Below, piece after piece: positions 56,391 to 64,000 of a DNA stretch of 64,000 nt (positions are counted from its first letter, which is position 1; the number at the start of each line of letters is the position of its first letter). The notes below the pieces were generated by a model, which was given only the letters and a program-made list of their open reading frames with translations, ran no database searches and was not told the DNA's origin. The position numbers and the translations under genes were made by a program. Origin of the DNA: Clostridium sp. AM49-4BH (GTDB taxonomy: Bacteria; Bacillota; Clostridia; Lachnospirales; Lachnospiraceae); contig NZ_QUFB01000011.1 of assembly GCF_003478335.1 (NCBI RefSeq), forward strand, positions 1-64,000, in the 5' to 3' direction.

Positions 56391-58937
56391 CTACTGTAGG
56401 AAGCACTTTTCAAACACATTATTACGCATTGCTCCATAGAAGATCTCACCTTCCAACATATCGCAACCAATTTCGCGTGCGTATTCCTCTTGAAGCTTGG
56501 TGTGGATCCCACCACAATAAACGGTCATCCCAAGCTCTTTTGCCATGATAACAATGTTTTTAAGGATCGTCTTCTCACGCTCGCCATTCTTACCACCCAT
56601 AAAACACTCTGCATGGAACTTGATCCCTTTGACCGGGATCGTGCGCAGAGAATGCAATGCCGTGTGATGGGATGCAAATCGACTGATCACGATCTGATAT
56701 CCTCTCTTGCAAAGCTGCTCCAATGCCACCTGCAGCGCACTGGTCATATCCGCAAAATAACGTTCGTGCACTTCTATGATCAAGTCCGACGGATCCATTT
56801 TATTTTGCACTTCCACAATATTTTCGATCATGGACAAAGCATTTCGTGCCGACAACTGGCTTGCCGTCATTTGAATAGCAAGCGGAACCGTTTTCAACCC
56901 CTTTGCCTTTCTGGCGCCGAAGCTGCAGCACACCTGATTCAACAGGAAATAAGAAAATTTATCCAACCTTCCTCCACGTTCGATATAATGCAAAATGCCA
57001 TCCGTCTCTAAATACTGTCCATCCTGCATCTGAATCCGTGCAACCGCCGTACAGCCTACAACGTTCTCTTTATCTCCCTGAATACGCGGCAAATAGCATA
57101 TTTCAACTGTCTGCTTTTCCATAGCATCGAGTATTTCCTGAATGATCCGTTCCTCTCGGAAACGTTCTTGCTGAAGATCATCGGTATAAATCGCATAATG
57201 GTTACCCTTGATCCCTTTGATACTTCTTCGTGCAAGATCCGCTTTCTCCAACATATCACCAAGCTCATTATCCGTCGGCTCAACCAGATACAAGCCATTC
57301 GTTGTATCAAACCCGATCTGGTTCTCCCCATTCGTAATCTCATCCTGATAGTGCATCATTCGAGACAATTTTTTTAACAGGGTCTTATGATCCTGGTAAG
57401 GGAAAATAGCAACAAAATAATCTCCGTCTACTCTGGCGCACAGGCCACCTCGCTCCACAAACTTTTGAAGCACCCTGGAAAATTTCAACAGGATTTCATT
57501 ACTAATGGAAAAGCCATAATGATGACTAAACTTGCGAAATTCATCAATATCAGCGCACATCAACGCATAGCGCTTGTCATCCGTTCGTTCTGCCAACATT
57601 TCTCTTGCCTTGTCCAAAAACTTTGCATACGGAATCATTCCCGTCAAAGTATCTTCAAACTTTGCCTGACTAGACTTAGCGATCCGCATTAATTTCGTAC
57701 TGAGTTTCGTGTTGTTCGATGCTGCCGCGATCTCTGCTTCCGCAGAATCTGCCAGTGCATTATCCAGCACACGAGTGATCCCATATACTTTCACCGGCTT
57801 ATCACTCACACCATCTCCCACCGAGACACTCGCCACTTCCATATGACGATATTCTCCATGGTTGTCCTTCATGCGATAAACACCGCGATGACCGCCCAGT
57901 TCCTCTTCACGCCTCTTAAGCGCCTGACGAAAACGCTCCACGTCATCCGGGTGTAAAAATTCTCCTAACTGACTTTCGTTAAACTGCCCCTCTAAAATAC
58001 TCTCGTTAGAATATGTTTCATCTAAATTGCCGCCACGACTAAGTACACGCGTCGCAATATCATAGGTCCAAGTCGTCTCACGCATGAATTTTGCAATAAT
58101 GTCCGAACGCTCAGCAACTTCCTCAAACTGCTTTTCCAACTGTTTGCGCTTTGTAATATCCATAATGATGCATAGATATACCGGTTCTCCGTTATCATCA
58201 TCAATACGACATCCATTGACATAAGACCAGCAGACATCTCCTGTTTTGGAGATGATCCGATACTCAAAGCCGACCAAACCACGATTTTCTACAGAAGCCT
58301 TGACCTGTCTTTTGACCATTTCCGCATCTGCAGGATACAACACACGGTCACAATAGTCTCCAAAATTAATCTGATATTCTTCCTTGGAATATCCAGCCAG
58401 TCGATAAAATCCATCATTTGCATACAACAGCTTAAAATCTGTCATGCGCAGCTTGATCACACCACCCGGAATACTATTGGAGATCAGCTCTGCATCTCGT
58501 TTTGCCTCATACGCTTCTAACAGATTGCGTCTCGACTGTGTGATGTCCAAACATGAGGCAAAATAGACCCTCTGCCCTTTCATATCTGCCGGATGCGCTG
58601 AAACAGACACCCAGATCACTGCTCCGTCTTTGCGCCGCGCACGGTGTTCTAACTGAATCTTGCCCCCCACAGCCGTCTGTCTGGCGATCAAATTTCGTAT
58701 CTTTTGACGGTCTTCCGGAAGGATCATTTCCATAACACTTCCATGATATATTTCTGAAAACTCTTCTCTTGTGCACTGCATTAATGAATAAAAGCGTTCA
58801 TTCGCATACATAAGCTCAATCTGCGATCCCGGCTTTGCCACAAACATCGCACATTCGGACATATTAAGTAAGCGTCTTAAGTCCTGTTCATCTAAACCCA
58901 TCTGCCCCGTTGTCTTTGCTGTCTCAATATCGCTCAT
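56391..58937 (-). CDS. PAS-PAS-PAS-GGDEF-EAL protein with degenerate catalytic motifs
   Basis: An 848-residue signalling protein: three PAS domains (about 20-135, 150-270, 285-390), a GGDEF-like domain (about 430-575) and an EAL-like domain (about 590-845). The GGDEF motif reads VDGDYF, and the EAL motif region reads CTAVAR with EGVET replaced by GGIHT, so both cyclic-di-GMP synthesis and hydrolysis are probably lost. GGAGG precedes the ATG by 7 bases. It is upstream of nothing else in its direction and follows galK by 48 bases. Likely a sensor or adaptor that binds a ligand or partner. Confidence 0.9.
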   Translation of the reverse strand: MSDIETAKTTGQMGLDEQDLRRLLNMSECAMFVAKPGSQIELMYANERFYSLMQCTREEFSEIYHGSVMEMILPEDRQKIRNLIARQTAVGGKIQLEHRARRKDGAVIWVSVSAHPADMKGQRVYFASCLDITQSRRNLLEAYEAKRDAELISNSIPGGVIKLRMTDFKLLYANDGFYRLAGYSKEEYQINFGDYCDRVLYPADAEMVKRQVKASVENRGLVGFEYRIISKTGDVCWSYVNGCRIDDDNGEPVYLCIIMDITKRKQLEKQFEEVAERSDIIAKFMRETTWTYDIATRVLSRGGNLDETYSNESILEGQFNESQLGEFLHPDDVERFRQALKRREEELGGHRGVYRMKDNHGEYRHMEVASVSVGDGVSDKPVKVYGITRVLDNALADSAEAEIAAASNNTKLSTKLMRIAKSSQAKFEDTLTGMIPYAKFLDKAREMLAERTDDKRYALMCADIDEFRKFSHHYGFSISNEILLKFSRVLQKFVERGGLCARVDGDYFVAIFPYQDHKTLLKKLSRMMHYQDEITNGENQIGFDTTNGLYLVEPTDNELGDMLEKADLARRSIKGIKGNHYAIYTDDLQQERFREERIIQEILDAMEKQTVEICYLPRIQGDKENVVGCTAVARIQMQDGQYLETDGILHYIERGGRLDKFSYFLLNQVCCSFGARKAKGLKTVPLAIQMTASQLSARNALSMIENIVEVQNKMDPSDLIIEVHERYFADMTSALQVALEQLCKRGYQIVISRFASHHTALHSLRTIPVKGIKFHAECFMGGKNGEREKTILKNIVIMAKELGMTVYCGGIHTKLQEEYAREIGCDMLEGEIFYGAMRNNVFEKCFLQ

Positions 58938-58985
58938 TCGTATCCCTCCCTTTCTGCACCAGAGTTTCTTTTCGAAAATCTCATC

Positions 58986-60155
58986 CTATAAATGACATGG
59001 ACCGGATCCAATCTCAACGACATAAAAATCTGCCGCATATCCGATCTTATCCTTATATGCCTTGCCTACCTGTGCAATAAATGCATCAACCGCCTCATCT
59101 TTCACAATACTCACTGTACATCCGCCAAATCCTGCTCCGGTCATACGAGAACCGATGACACCATCTACTTCCCAAGCCTGTTCCACAAGCGTATCTAACT
59201 CTTTTCCTGTCACCTCATAATCATCACGCAAAGATACGTGAGAAGCGTTCATCAATTGTCCGAACAGTTCAATGTTATTTTCCTGCAACGCTTTCACTGC
59301 CTTGATCGTACGCTGATTCTCATAAACAGCATGCTTTGCTCTCTTGCGTCTGACATCATCCTTGATCGCTGACTTCACCTGTTCAAACTGCTCCTCCGTC
59401 AGATCGCCGAGCGTCTGGATCGGCATCTCCTTTTGAATCTCTGCCAATGCCGTCTCACACTCCTCACGGCGTTCATTGTACTTCGAATCGCCCAGGCCGC
59501 GCTTTTTATTACTGCATGCGATCACAATCTTCGCACCGTCCAGATGAACCGGAGCATATTCATAAGAAAGATCTGCCGTATCCAAAAAGATTGCATGATC
59601 CTTTTTGCCCATTGCGATCGCAAACTGATCCATGATCCCACAATTCACACCGTTGAATTTATTCTCCGAAAACTGGCCGATCAGCGCCAAATCCTGATTT
59701 GAAATACCAAGTCCAAACAATTCGCTCAAAATATAGCCGGTAACCACCTCTACAGATGCAGAAGAAGACAATCCCGAACCGTTCGGGATATTACCAAACA
59801 ACAGAAGGTCAATACCCTCATTGATCTCATAGCCCCTCTGTCCTAACGCCCAAATGATTCCCTTCGGATAATTCGTCCATCCGGCTTCCCTGCATGGTTT
59901 CAGATCATCCAGACTGGAAGTAATGATACCAAGATGTTCAAAATTCATCGAGAAAAAGCGTAACTTTCTGTCGTTTCTCTTGCGAGCCACAGCATAAGTA
60001 CCTATCGTCAATGCGCATGGGAATACATGCCCACCGTTATAATCTGTATGTTCACCGATCAAATTTACACGCCCCGGTGCAAAAAATGCGTGTGCCTCTC
60101 CTTCGCCATATACTTCCCTGAATTTCTGCAAAATCGTATTCTTAATATCCTTCAT
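58986..60155 (-). CDS. galK: Galactokinase
   Basis: A 389-residue GHMP kinase that phosphorylates galactose at C1. Motifs: the galactose-binding PGRVNLIGEHTDYNGGHV (about 27-44), ATP loop GSGLSSSASVEV (about 121-132) and GAGFGGCTVSIV near the end. No galT or galE is adjacent; it is followed by the signalling protein. Confidence 0.96.
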   Translation of the reverse strand: MKDIKNTILQKFREVYGEGEAHAFFAPGRVNLIGEHTDYNGGHVFPCALTIGTYAVARKRNDRKLRFFSMNFEHLGIITSSLDDLKPCREAGWTNYPKGIIWALGQRGYEINEGIDLLLFGNIPNGSGLSSSASVEVVTGYILSELFGLGISNQDLALIGQFSENKFNGVNCGIMDQFAIAMGKKDHAIFLDTADLSYEYAPVHLDGAKIVIACSNKKRGLGDSKYNERREECETALAEIQKEMPIQTLGDLTEEQFEQVKSAIKDDVRRKRAKHAVYENQRTIKAVKALQENNIELFGQLMNASHVSLRDDYEVTGKELDTLVEQAWEVDGVIGSRMTGAGFGGCTVSIVKDEAVDAFIAQVGKAYKDKIGYAADFYVVEIGSGPCHL

Positions 60156-60269
60156 ATCTCCTCATTTCTGCGCTGGAAATCATGTGTTTTGTAGTATTTA
60201 CTTGCACGGACCTCTTCCCGGCATTCTTCTGCGTCCCATGCGCCGACGCAAATATTTCTTTGAACTTAT

Positions 60270-60298
60270 ATTTTACAATATTTTGTGGTCTCTTTCAA
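60270..60298 (-). promoter_or_regulatory. Sigma-A promoter of galK
   Basis: TTGAAA (60293-60298), 17 bases, TAAAAT (60270-60275) on the minus strand. The ~105-base leader contains a GCGTC/GACGC hairpin. A second hairpin (GCAAAG/CTTTGC, 60307-60324) lies just upstream. Confidence 0.7.
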
Positions 60299-60370
60299 GA
60301 ACAAACGCAAAGCCAGCACTTTGCTTTTGTCACGCTACACAACAGCAGTTCCTATTAAGGAACGAAAAAA

Positions 60371-60394
60371 GGAAGCATCTATTTCGATGCTTCC
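60371..60394 (-). terminator. Terminator at the end of the PqqD-like gene
   Basis: GGAAGCATC/GATGCTTCC stem with 6-base loop, overlapping the last codons of the gene, followed by a T-tract on the minus strand. Confidence 0.75.
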
Positions 60395-60750
60395 CTTTTC
60401 GTATCTTTACCTGATGGTGTCAATATCACAAATCCATGCCCCTGCAGTGTACGGAAATACGCCAGCAATCTGTCATATAACGGCTCGGCATCCTCGCCGA
60501 ACTCCTCCTTCACTAACAGAGCAATATCATAAATCGTATGCACACCATCTATTTGTTTCCAAATGAAACTCCCGAACTGTTCCAAGGCAATGTGGCTGAC
60601 TGCCGGACGCCCAAAACATTTCTGGGCAATGCGGTTAAACACACCCTTGTTCTCGACATCCACCGTCACCCGATGCTCATCGTCTTCCGTCCAGTTCAGT
60701 TTTTCCGAAATACGCGGAACATAATCCAACAAATTATTGTCTTTCTTCAC
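60379..60750 (-). CDS. PqqD-family peptide-binding protein
   Basis: A 123-residue protein with the PqqD winged-helix fold pattern (HIALEQFGSFIWKQIDGVHTI, then IYDIALLVKEEFGEDAEPLY and LQGHGFV). PqqD-type domains (RiPP recognition elements) bind leader peptides in RiPP pathways; many free-standing copies have no RiPP neighbour. Its start overlaps the stop of the OPT transporter by one base, so the two are translationally coupled. A peptide-binding role linked to the transporter is an inference. Confidence 0.82.
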   Translation of the reverse strand: MKKDNNLLDYVPRISEKLNWTEDDEHRVTVDVENKGVFNRIAQKCFGRPAVSHIALEQFGSFIWKQIDGVHTIYDIALLVKEEFGEDAEPLYDRLLAYFRTLQGHGFVILTPSGKDTKREASK

Positions 60751-62687
60751 TATTTTTCTACCTTTGCTTCTTTACTCCAGATAGTAAACTTCAGGACAAC
60801 CAAAATGATCACTGCCATGACTGCAAGGCCACCTGCTTGTCCCAAATTAAGGACACCAGAAAGATCCACTAAGCTTGCAACCGTCTTGCCCTTAATCGTT
60901 ACTACAGCAAGAACAGCAAGCAAAATACCAACCAGTCCTTCACCCGCGATCATACCGGAGCAGCAAAGTACACCGTTATTGATAACTTTGTCTTTGTTCG
61001 CTTTGCCGTCATAAACCTTCTCTAAGATCAGACGAAGTACACCACCTACCATAATGCAGGCAGAAAGTTCGATCGGCAAATACAAACCAATGGCAAACGG
61101 CAGAACCGGGATAGATAATAACTCGATCATAATTGCAATAAACACACCGATAAATACAAGTGCCCAAGGAAGATTTCCGCCCATAACACCTTCAACGATC
61201 ATCTTCATCAAAGTTGCCTGTGGTGCAGCAAGCTCAGCCGTACCAAATCCCCACGCACTATTCAACAAGTAAAGTACAAAACCGATCGTTACTGCTGAAA
61301 CAACCGCACCGATCAACTCACCGTACTGCTGCTTCACCGGAGTTGCACCAAGAATATATCCTGTTTTCAAATCCTGTGACATATCACCAGCCATTGCTGC
61401 AACGATACAGATTACAGAGCCGATTGCAATCGCTGCGATCATTCCTGACGCACCGGTATTGCCCGTTGCTTTAAGGATCAAGCTGGTGATCAACAACGTT
61501 GCGATCGCCATTCCGGATACCGGGTTGTTACTACTGCCGACCAATCCAACCATACGAGAGGAAACCGTAGCAAAAAAGAATCCAAAGATAACAATGATGA
61601 CAGCGCCCAAAATACCAATCGGAATGACCGGAAGTGCTGCGATCAAAATGATCAAAATAGCAAGCATTCCAAGTACTACACCAATATTCAGATCACGGTT
61701 CGTACGCTCCTCTTTGCCGATCTTTTCTTTATTAAAGATACCTTTCATCGCTTCGGCAAAGGTACGGCAGATCAATGGCAATGATTTGATCAAGCTGATA
61801 ATTCCACCGGCTGCAACGGCACCTGCGCCGATATAACGGATATAATTCGACCAGATTCCAGACGCTCCGCTTGTTTTCCATACTTCTGCGATAGAAACTG
61901 TTGCAGGGTACAGTACCGTATGTGCACCAAATAAATAGATCGCCGGGATCAACACCAGCCAGCCAAGAATGGCACCCGCAAACATATAAGAAGCAATCTT
62001 AAAGCCACAAATGTAACCTACACTGATCAATGCCGGATAAACCTCTGTACTGATCTCTCCGTGAATCTTATTGATCGTCAATGTTGCGACATTAGAAACA
62101 ACCTTGAAACCGTCCACGATAAACTTAATCAAAGCAGAAACACCCATTCCAATAAACACGACTGCTGCATTAGCGCCGCCTTCCTGTCCGGCAAGCAAAA
62201 CCTCTGCACACGCTGTTCCCTCCGGATACGGAAGGGTTCCATGCTCTTTTACGATCAATGCCTTGCGCAATGGCACCATGAAACAAATGCCTAACAGACC
62301 GCCGATCATTGCAATTAAAGCAATCTCCACAATACCAGGCATCTGTGCCTTACCTTCAGCTGCCCACAAAAACAATGCCGGCATCGTAAAGATCGCACCG
62401 GCTGCCAAAGACTCACCGGCAGAACCGATCGTCTGCACCATGTTGCTTTCCAAGATCGTATCGTCCTTCTTTGTGGAAAAACGTCCGATCAGCTTATACA
62501 CCCCCATGCCAATAACTGCTGCAGGAATAGACGCTGAAACCGTCATACCTACACGAAGCCCTAAGTAAGCATTGGCCGCTCCAAAGACAATTGCCAGCAG
62601 CACACCGATAATGATCGATGACGGCGTAAATTCCGGCAATACCTTATCTGCACTTACGTAGGGTTTGAAAGAATTGTTCTCTTCCAT
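60750..62687 (-). CDS. OPT-family oligopeptide transporter
   Basis: A 645-residue polytopic membrane protein with about 15 transmembrane helices and the OPT pattern (GAANAYLGLRVGMTVSASIP, about 38-57; GTLPYPEGTACAEVLLAG, about 150-167; GYILGATPVKQQYGE). OPT carriers import di- to oligopeptides or metal chelates with cation coupling. It is co-transcribed with the PqqD-like gene. Substrate unknown. Confidence 0.92.
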   Translation of the reverse strand: MEENNSFKPYVSADKVLPEFTPSSIIIGVLLAIVFGAANAYLGLRVGMTVSASIPAAVIGMGVYKLIGRFSTKKDDTILESNMVQTIGSAGESLAAGAIFTMPALFLWAAEGKAQMPGIVEIALIAMIGGLLGICFMVPLRKALIVKEHGTLPYPEGTACAEVLLAGQEGGANAAVVFIGMGVSALIKFIVDGFKVVSNVATLTINKIHGEISTEVYPALISVGYICGFKIASYMFAGAILGWLVLIPAIYLFGAHTVLYPATVSIAEVWKTSGASGIWSNYIRYIGAGAVAAGGIISLIKSLPLICRTFAEAMKGIFNKEKIGKEERTNRDLNIGVVLGMLAILIILIAALPVIPIGILGAVIIVIFGFFFATVSSRMVGLVGSSNNPVSGMAIATLLITSLILKATGNTGASGMIAAIAIGSVICIVAAMAGDMSQDLKTGYILGATPVKQQYGELIGAVVSAVTIGFVLYLLNSAWGFGTAELAAPQATLMKMIVEGVMGGNLPWALVFIGVFIAIMIELLSIPVLPFAIGLYLPIELSACIMVGGVLRLILEKVYDGKANKDKVINNGVLCCSGMIAGEGLVGILLAVLAVVTIKGKTVASLVDLSGVLNLGQAGGLAVMAVIILVVLKFTIWSKEAKVEK

Positions 62688-63010
62688 AATAAATAAACCT
62701 CCTTAAATTCTAAGACCAAAGCGTCAAAGTCGTAAAAAAGCCTGTCAGGCAAATCCAGACCAAATAGAACGATTTTAACACTAGAATCTTTTTGACAAAA
62801 AAAAGAACTTGCGCCCTTATAACATCGATTTCTGTTCATCAAACGCAAGCATTTTCAATTGTATCATAAGAATTTTCAAAAAGCAAGAAGAATGCCATTT
62901 TTATGAAAATTCCGGCAAATTCATGAAAAAATTTCCCAACAATTTCTAATTTGTTTTCCTAAAATCGGATCACGCTACCCCAAAAAATATGCCAGGACCA
63001 GAAATCATTT
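62688..63010 (-). other. Intergenic region upstream of the OPT gene
   Basis: No gene is seen. A GCCTGTCAGGC palindrome with six Ts on the minus strand (62734-62750) lies ~50 bases before the OPT start and could be a small attenuator. AATT-rich sequence upstream holds TAAAAT-like hexamers. At 62996-63037 a GACCAGAAA/TTTCTGGTC stem overlaps the end of the next gene. Confidence 0.35.
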
Positions 63011-63271
63011 TTAGGAATGCCAATATGGTTTCTGGTCTTTGTGCGAAAATCCGCGCAAAGTTTCTTGATAGGCGGCGATTTTGTGTTGATACTCTGCAAT
63101 CTGTTTATCCTTTAATCGTCCCTTGTCCGACAACTCTTGAAACTTCTGTTCCAAAAGAACAAACGCCTCCTGCGCTGCATCCTTGTAATTATTGGCAATA
63201 TTCGAGTCAATCTCCTGCACGATCGTCTCTAACTCCTTATTTTTGCCAAGTCCATGTATAAATTCAAACAT
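63011..63271 (-). CDS. Small hypothetical coiled-coil protein
   Basis: An 86-residue protein, mostly helical and charged (ELETIVQEIDSNIANNYKDA; EYQHKIAAYQETLRGF), without signal or membrane segment. AGAGG precedes the ATG by 5 bases, and a stem-loop overlaps its end. It may be co-transcribed with the phosphatase gene upstream. No family recognised. Confidence 0.65.
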   Translation of the reverse strand: MFEFIHGLGKNKELETIVQEIDSNIANNYKDAAQEAFVLLEQKFQELSDKGRLKDKQIAEYQHKIAAYQETLRGFSHKDQKPYWHS

Positions 63272-63299
63272 CTTTACCTCTTTTCTATACTTCCCATCT

Positions 63300-63367
63300 T
63301 ATAACTTTCCCTGTCTTATAGCTTTCCCTGTCTTATAGCTTTCCCTGTCTTATAACTTTCCTTGCTT
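63300..63367. repeat. Four 17-bp tandem repeats ending in the phosphatase stop codon
   Basis: Units TATARCTTTCCCTGTCT start at 63300, 63317, 63334 and 63351; the last contains the stop codon and final codons of the phosphatase gene. Confidence 0.85.
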
Positions 63368-63814
63368 CCGCAAATATGCCAAAAATCCTTCACACCCATC
63401 CAACACATCTCGATACGTTTCATCAAAATTACCCGTATACCATGGGTCCGCAATCTCACCGGGACGATCTGTGAAGTCCAACAAAAGGGACACCTTCTGC
63501 TCCGGATCCTTTCCAAAAATCCGCATCATATTGCGGTAGTTCCATTGATCCATTCCGATGATATGATCAAAGTTGCGGTAATCACTTTTTCGTACCTGCT
63601 TGGCATAATGTTCCAAAACAGGGACTCCAACCTGTCGTAACTTTGCGACCGTTCCGTGGTGCGGCCCATTGCCAATCTCCTCTGTGCTTGTCGCCATGGA
63701 ATCAATGTAAAAATTGTCTGTGTATCCGGCACGGTTTACAAGGTCCTGTAGGACGAACTGCGCCATTGTGCTGCGGCAGATGTTGCCGTGGCAGATGAAA
63801 CATACTCTAATCAT
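63350..63814 (-). CDS. Low-molecular-weight protein-tyrosine phosphatase
   Basis: A 154-residue phosphatase with the CX5R P-loop CHGNICRS (Cys8, Arg14) and the general-acid motif DPWYTG (about 125-130). It may dephosphorylate tyrosine kinases of capsule systems or arsenate-like substrates; no kinase is adjacent. Its 3' end lies in a 17-bp tandem repeat. Confidence 0.93.
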   Translation of the reverse strand: MIRVCFICHGNICRSTMAQFVLQDLVNRAGYTDNFYIDSMATSTEEIGNGPHHGTVAKLRQVGVPVLEHYAKQVRKSDYRNFDHIIGMDQWNYRNMMRIFGKDPEQKVSLLLDFTDRPGEIADPWYTGNFDETYRDVLDGCEGFLAYLRKQGKL

Positions 63815-64000
63815 AATTTTTCATATCCTTTTAACACCGTTCAATACCTGAAATCTCTTACCACATCAATAATATTGAAACGATATATAATTTTTCATTA
63901 TTTTCTTATTACACCCTGTAAATTACTATTTTCTTTCATTTGAAAGGTGTAAAAAAAGGTGTAAAATCAAGGTTTTTGCACCTTGTCATTATGAAGTTAA
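63815..64000. other. Right edge, AT-rich intergenic
   Basis: AT-rich sequence with two AAGGTGTAAAA copies and a CAAGGT/ACCTTG hairpin (63968-63985). No gene start is resolved before the window ends. Confidence 0.3.

Noticed and set aside
62654..62848. 64-residue minus-strand frame upstream of the OPT gene
   Set aside because: It has no ribosome binding site, overlaps the OPT start region and shows no recognisable pattern.
63890..64000. Phage attachment site or integrase edge
   Set aside because: Short direct repeats and a hairpin only; no tRNA end or recombinase is visible.

Overview
The window reads as chromosomal DNA of a low-to-mid GC, spore-forming anaerobic Firmicute, most likely a Lachnospiraceae (Roseburia/Butyrivibrio-like) species. 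The pointers are spoVT with a sigma-G-type promoter, bofA, a Csp-like subtilisin, a Gram-positive Tad pilus operon, Pro/Thr-rich secreted CAP proteins, an F-type ATP synthase with a sodium-type c subunit, and AGGAGG ribosome binding sites before nearly every gene. No rRNA, CRISPR array, transposase or phage gene was seen; one tRNA (Arg-CCT) is present.

Layout. 0-11 kb: spoVT; a LysR regulator, a free-standing LanC-like protein and a divergent cysteine synthase; a hypothetical protein; a sodium/solute symporter with an amidohydrolase; an acyl-CoA synthetase; a phosphoribosyltransferase. 11-14 kb: glycogen phosphorylase and a PrcB-like lipoprotein. 14-23 kb: a ten-gene Tad pilus operon on the minus strand (tadZ, tadA, tadB, tadC, flp pilin, DUF5702, TadE-like, prepilin peptidase, TadE-like, FHA). 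23-27 kb: bofA, a DUF2508 gene, an S8 protease, clpX, tRNA-Arg. 27-35 kb: envelope genes: a D,D-carboxypeptidase, an SH3-NlpC/P60 hydrolase with a WalR-like box, and a polysaccharide acylation operon (DUF4358, two DHHW proteins, MBOAT). 35-39 kb: DUF951, rpsF-ssb-rpsR and an orphan peptide-binding lipoprotein. 39-46 kb: three paralogous Ig-like/CAP secreted proteins with ybaK among them. 46-53.5 kb: the full atp operon (atpZ-I-B-E-F-H-A-G-D-C). 53.5-64 kb: DUF402, serS, a secreted protein, a PAS-GGDEF-EAL protein, galK, an OPT transporter with a PqqD-like protein, a small protein, and a low-molecular-weight tyrosine phosphatase.

Two window-wide patterns stand out. First, six genes (NlpC/P60, MBOAT twice, one CAP protein, atpD, atpH, atpB) are broken by what reads as loss of exactly one base, nearly always from a short homopolymer. 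Because three of them are core ATP synthase subunits, base-calling or assembly error is the simplest explanation, and I annotate these as single genes with the shift located. Second, several intergenic regions consist of short tandem repeats (17, 19, 33 and 44 bp units) whose last copy includes the stop codon of the neighbouring gene.

The most novel-looking local system is LysR/LanC-like/CysK-like: a lone LanC-fold protein with a three-cysteine (CCG) zinc site of the ProcM kind, a cysteine synthase paralogue with altered loops, and an unusual operator/repeat array upstream. No lantibiotic precursor or dehydratase is visible. A second candidate is the overlapping pair of a peptide transporter (OPT) and a PqqD-like peptide-binding protein.
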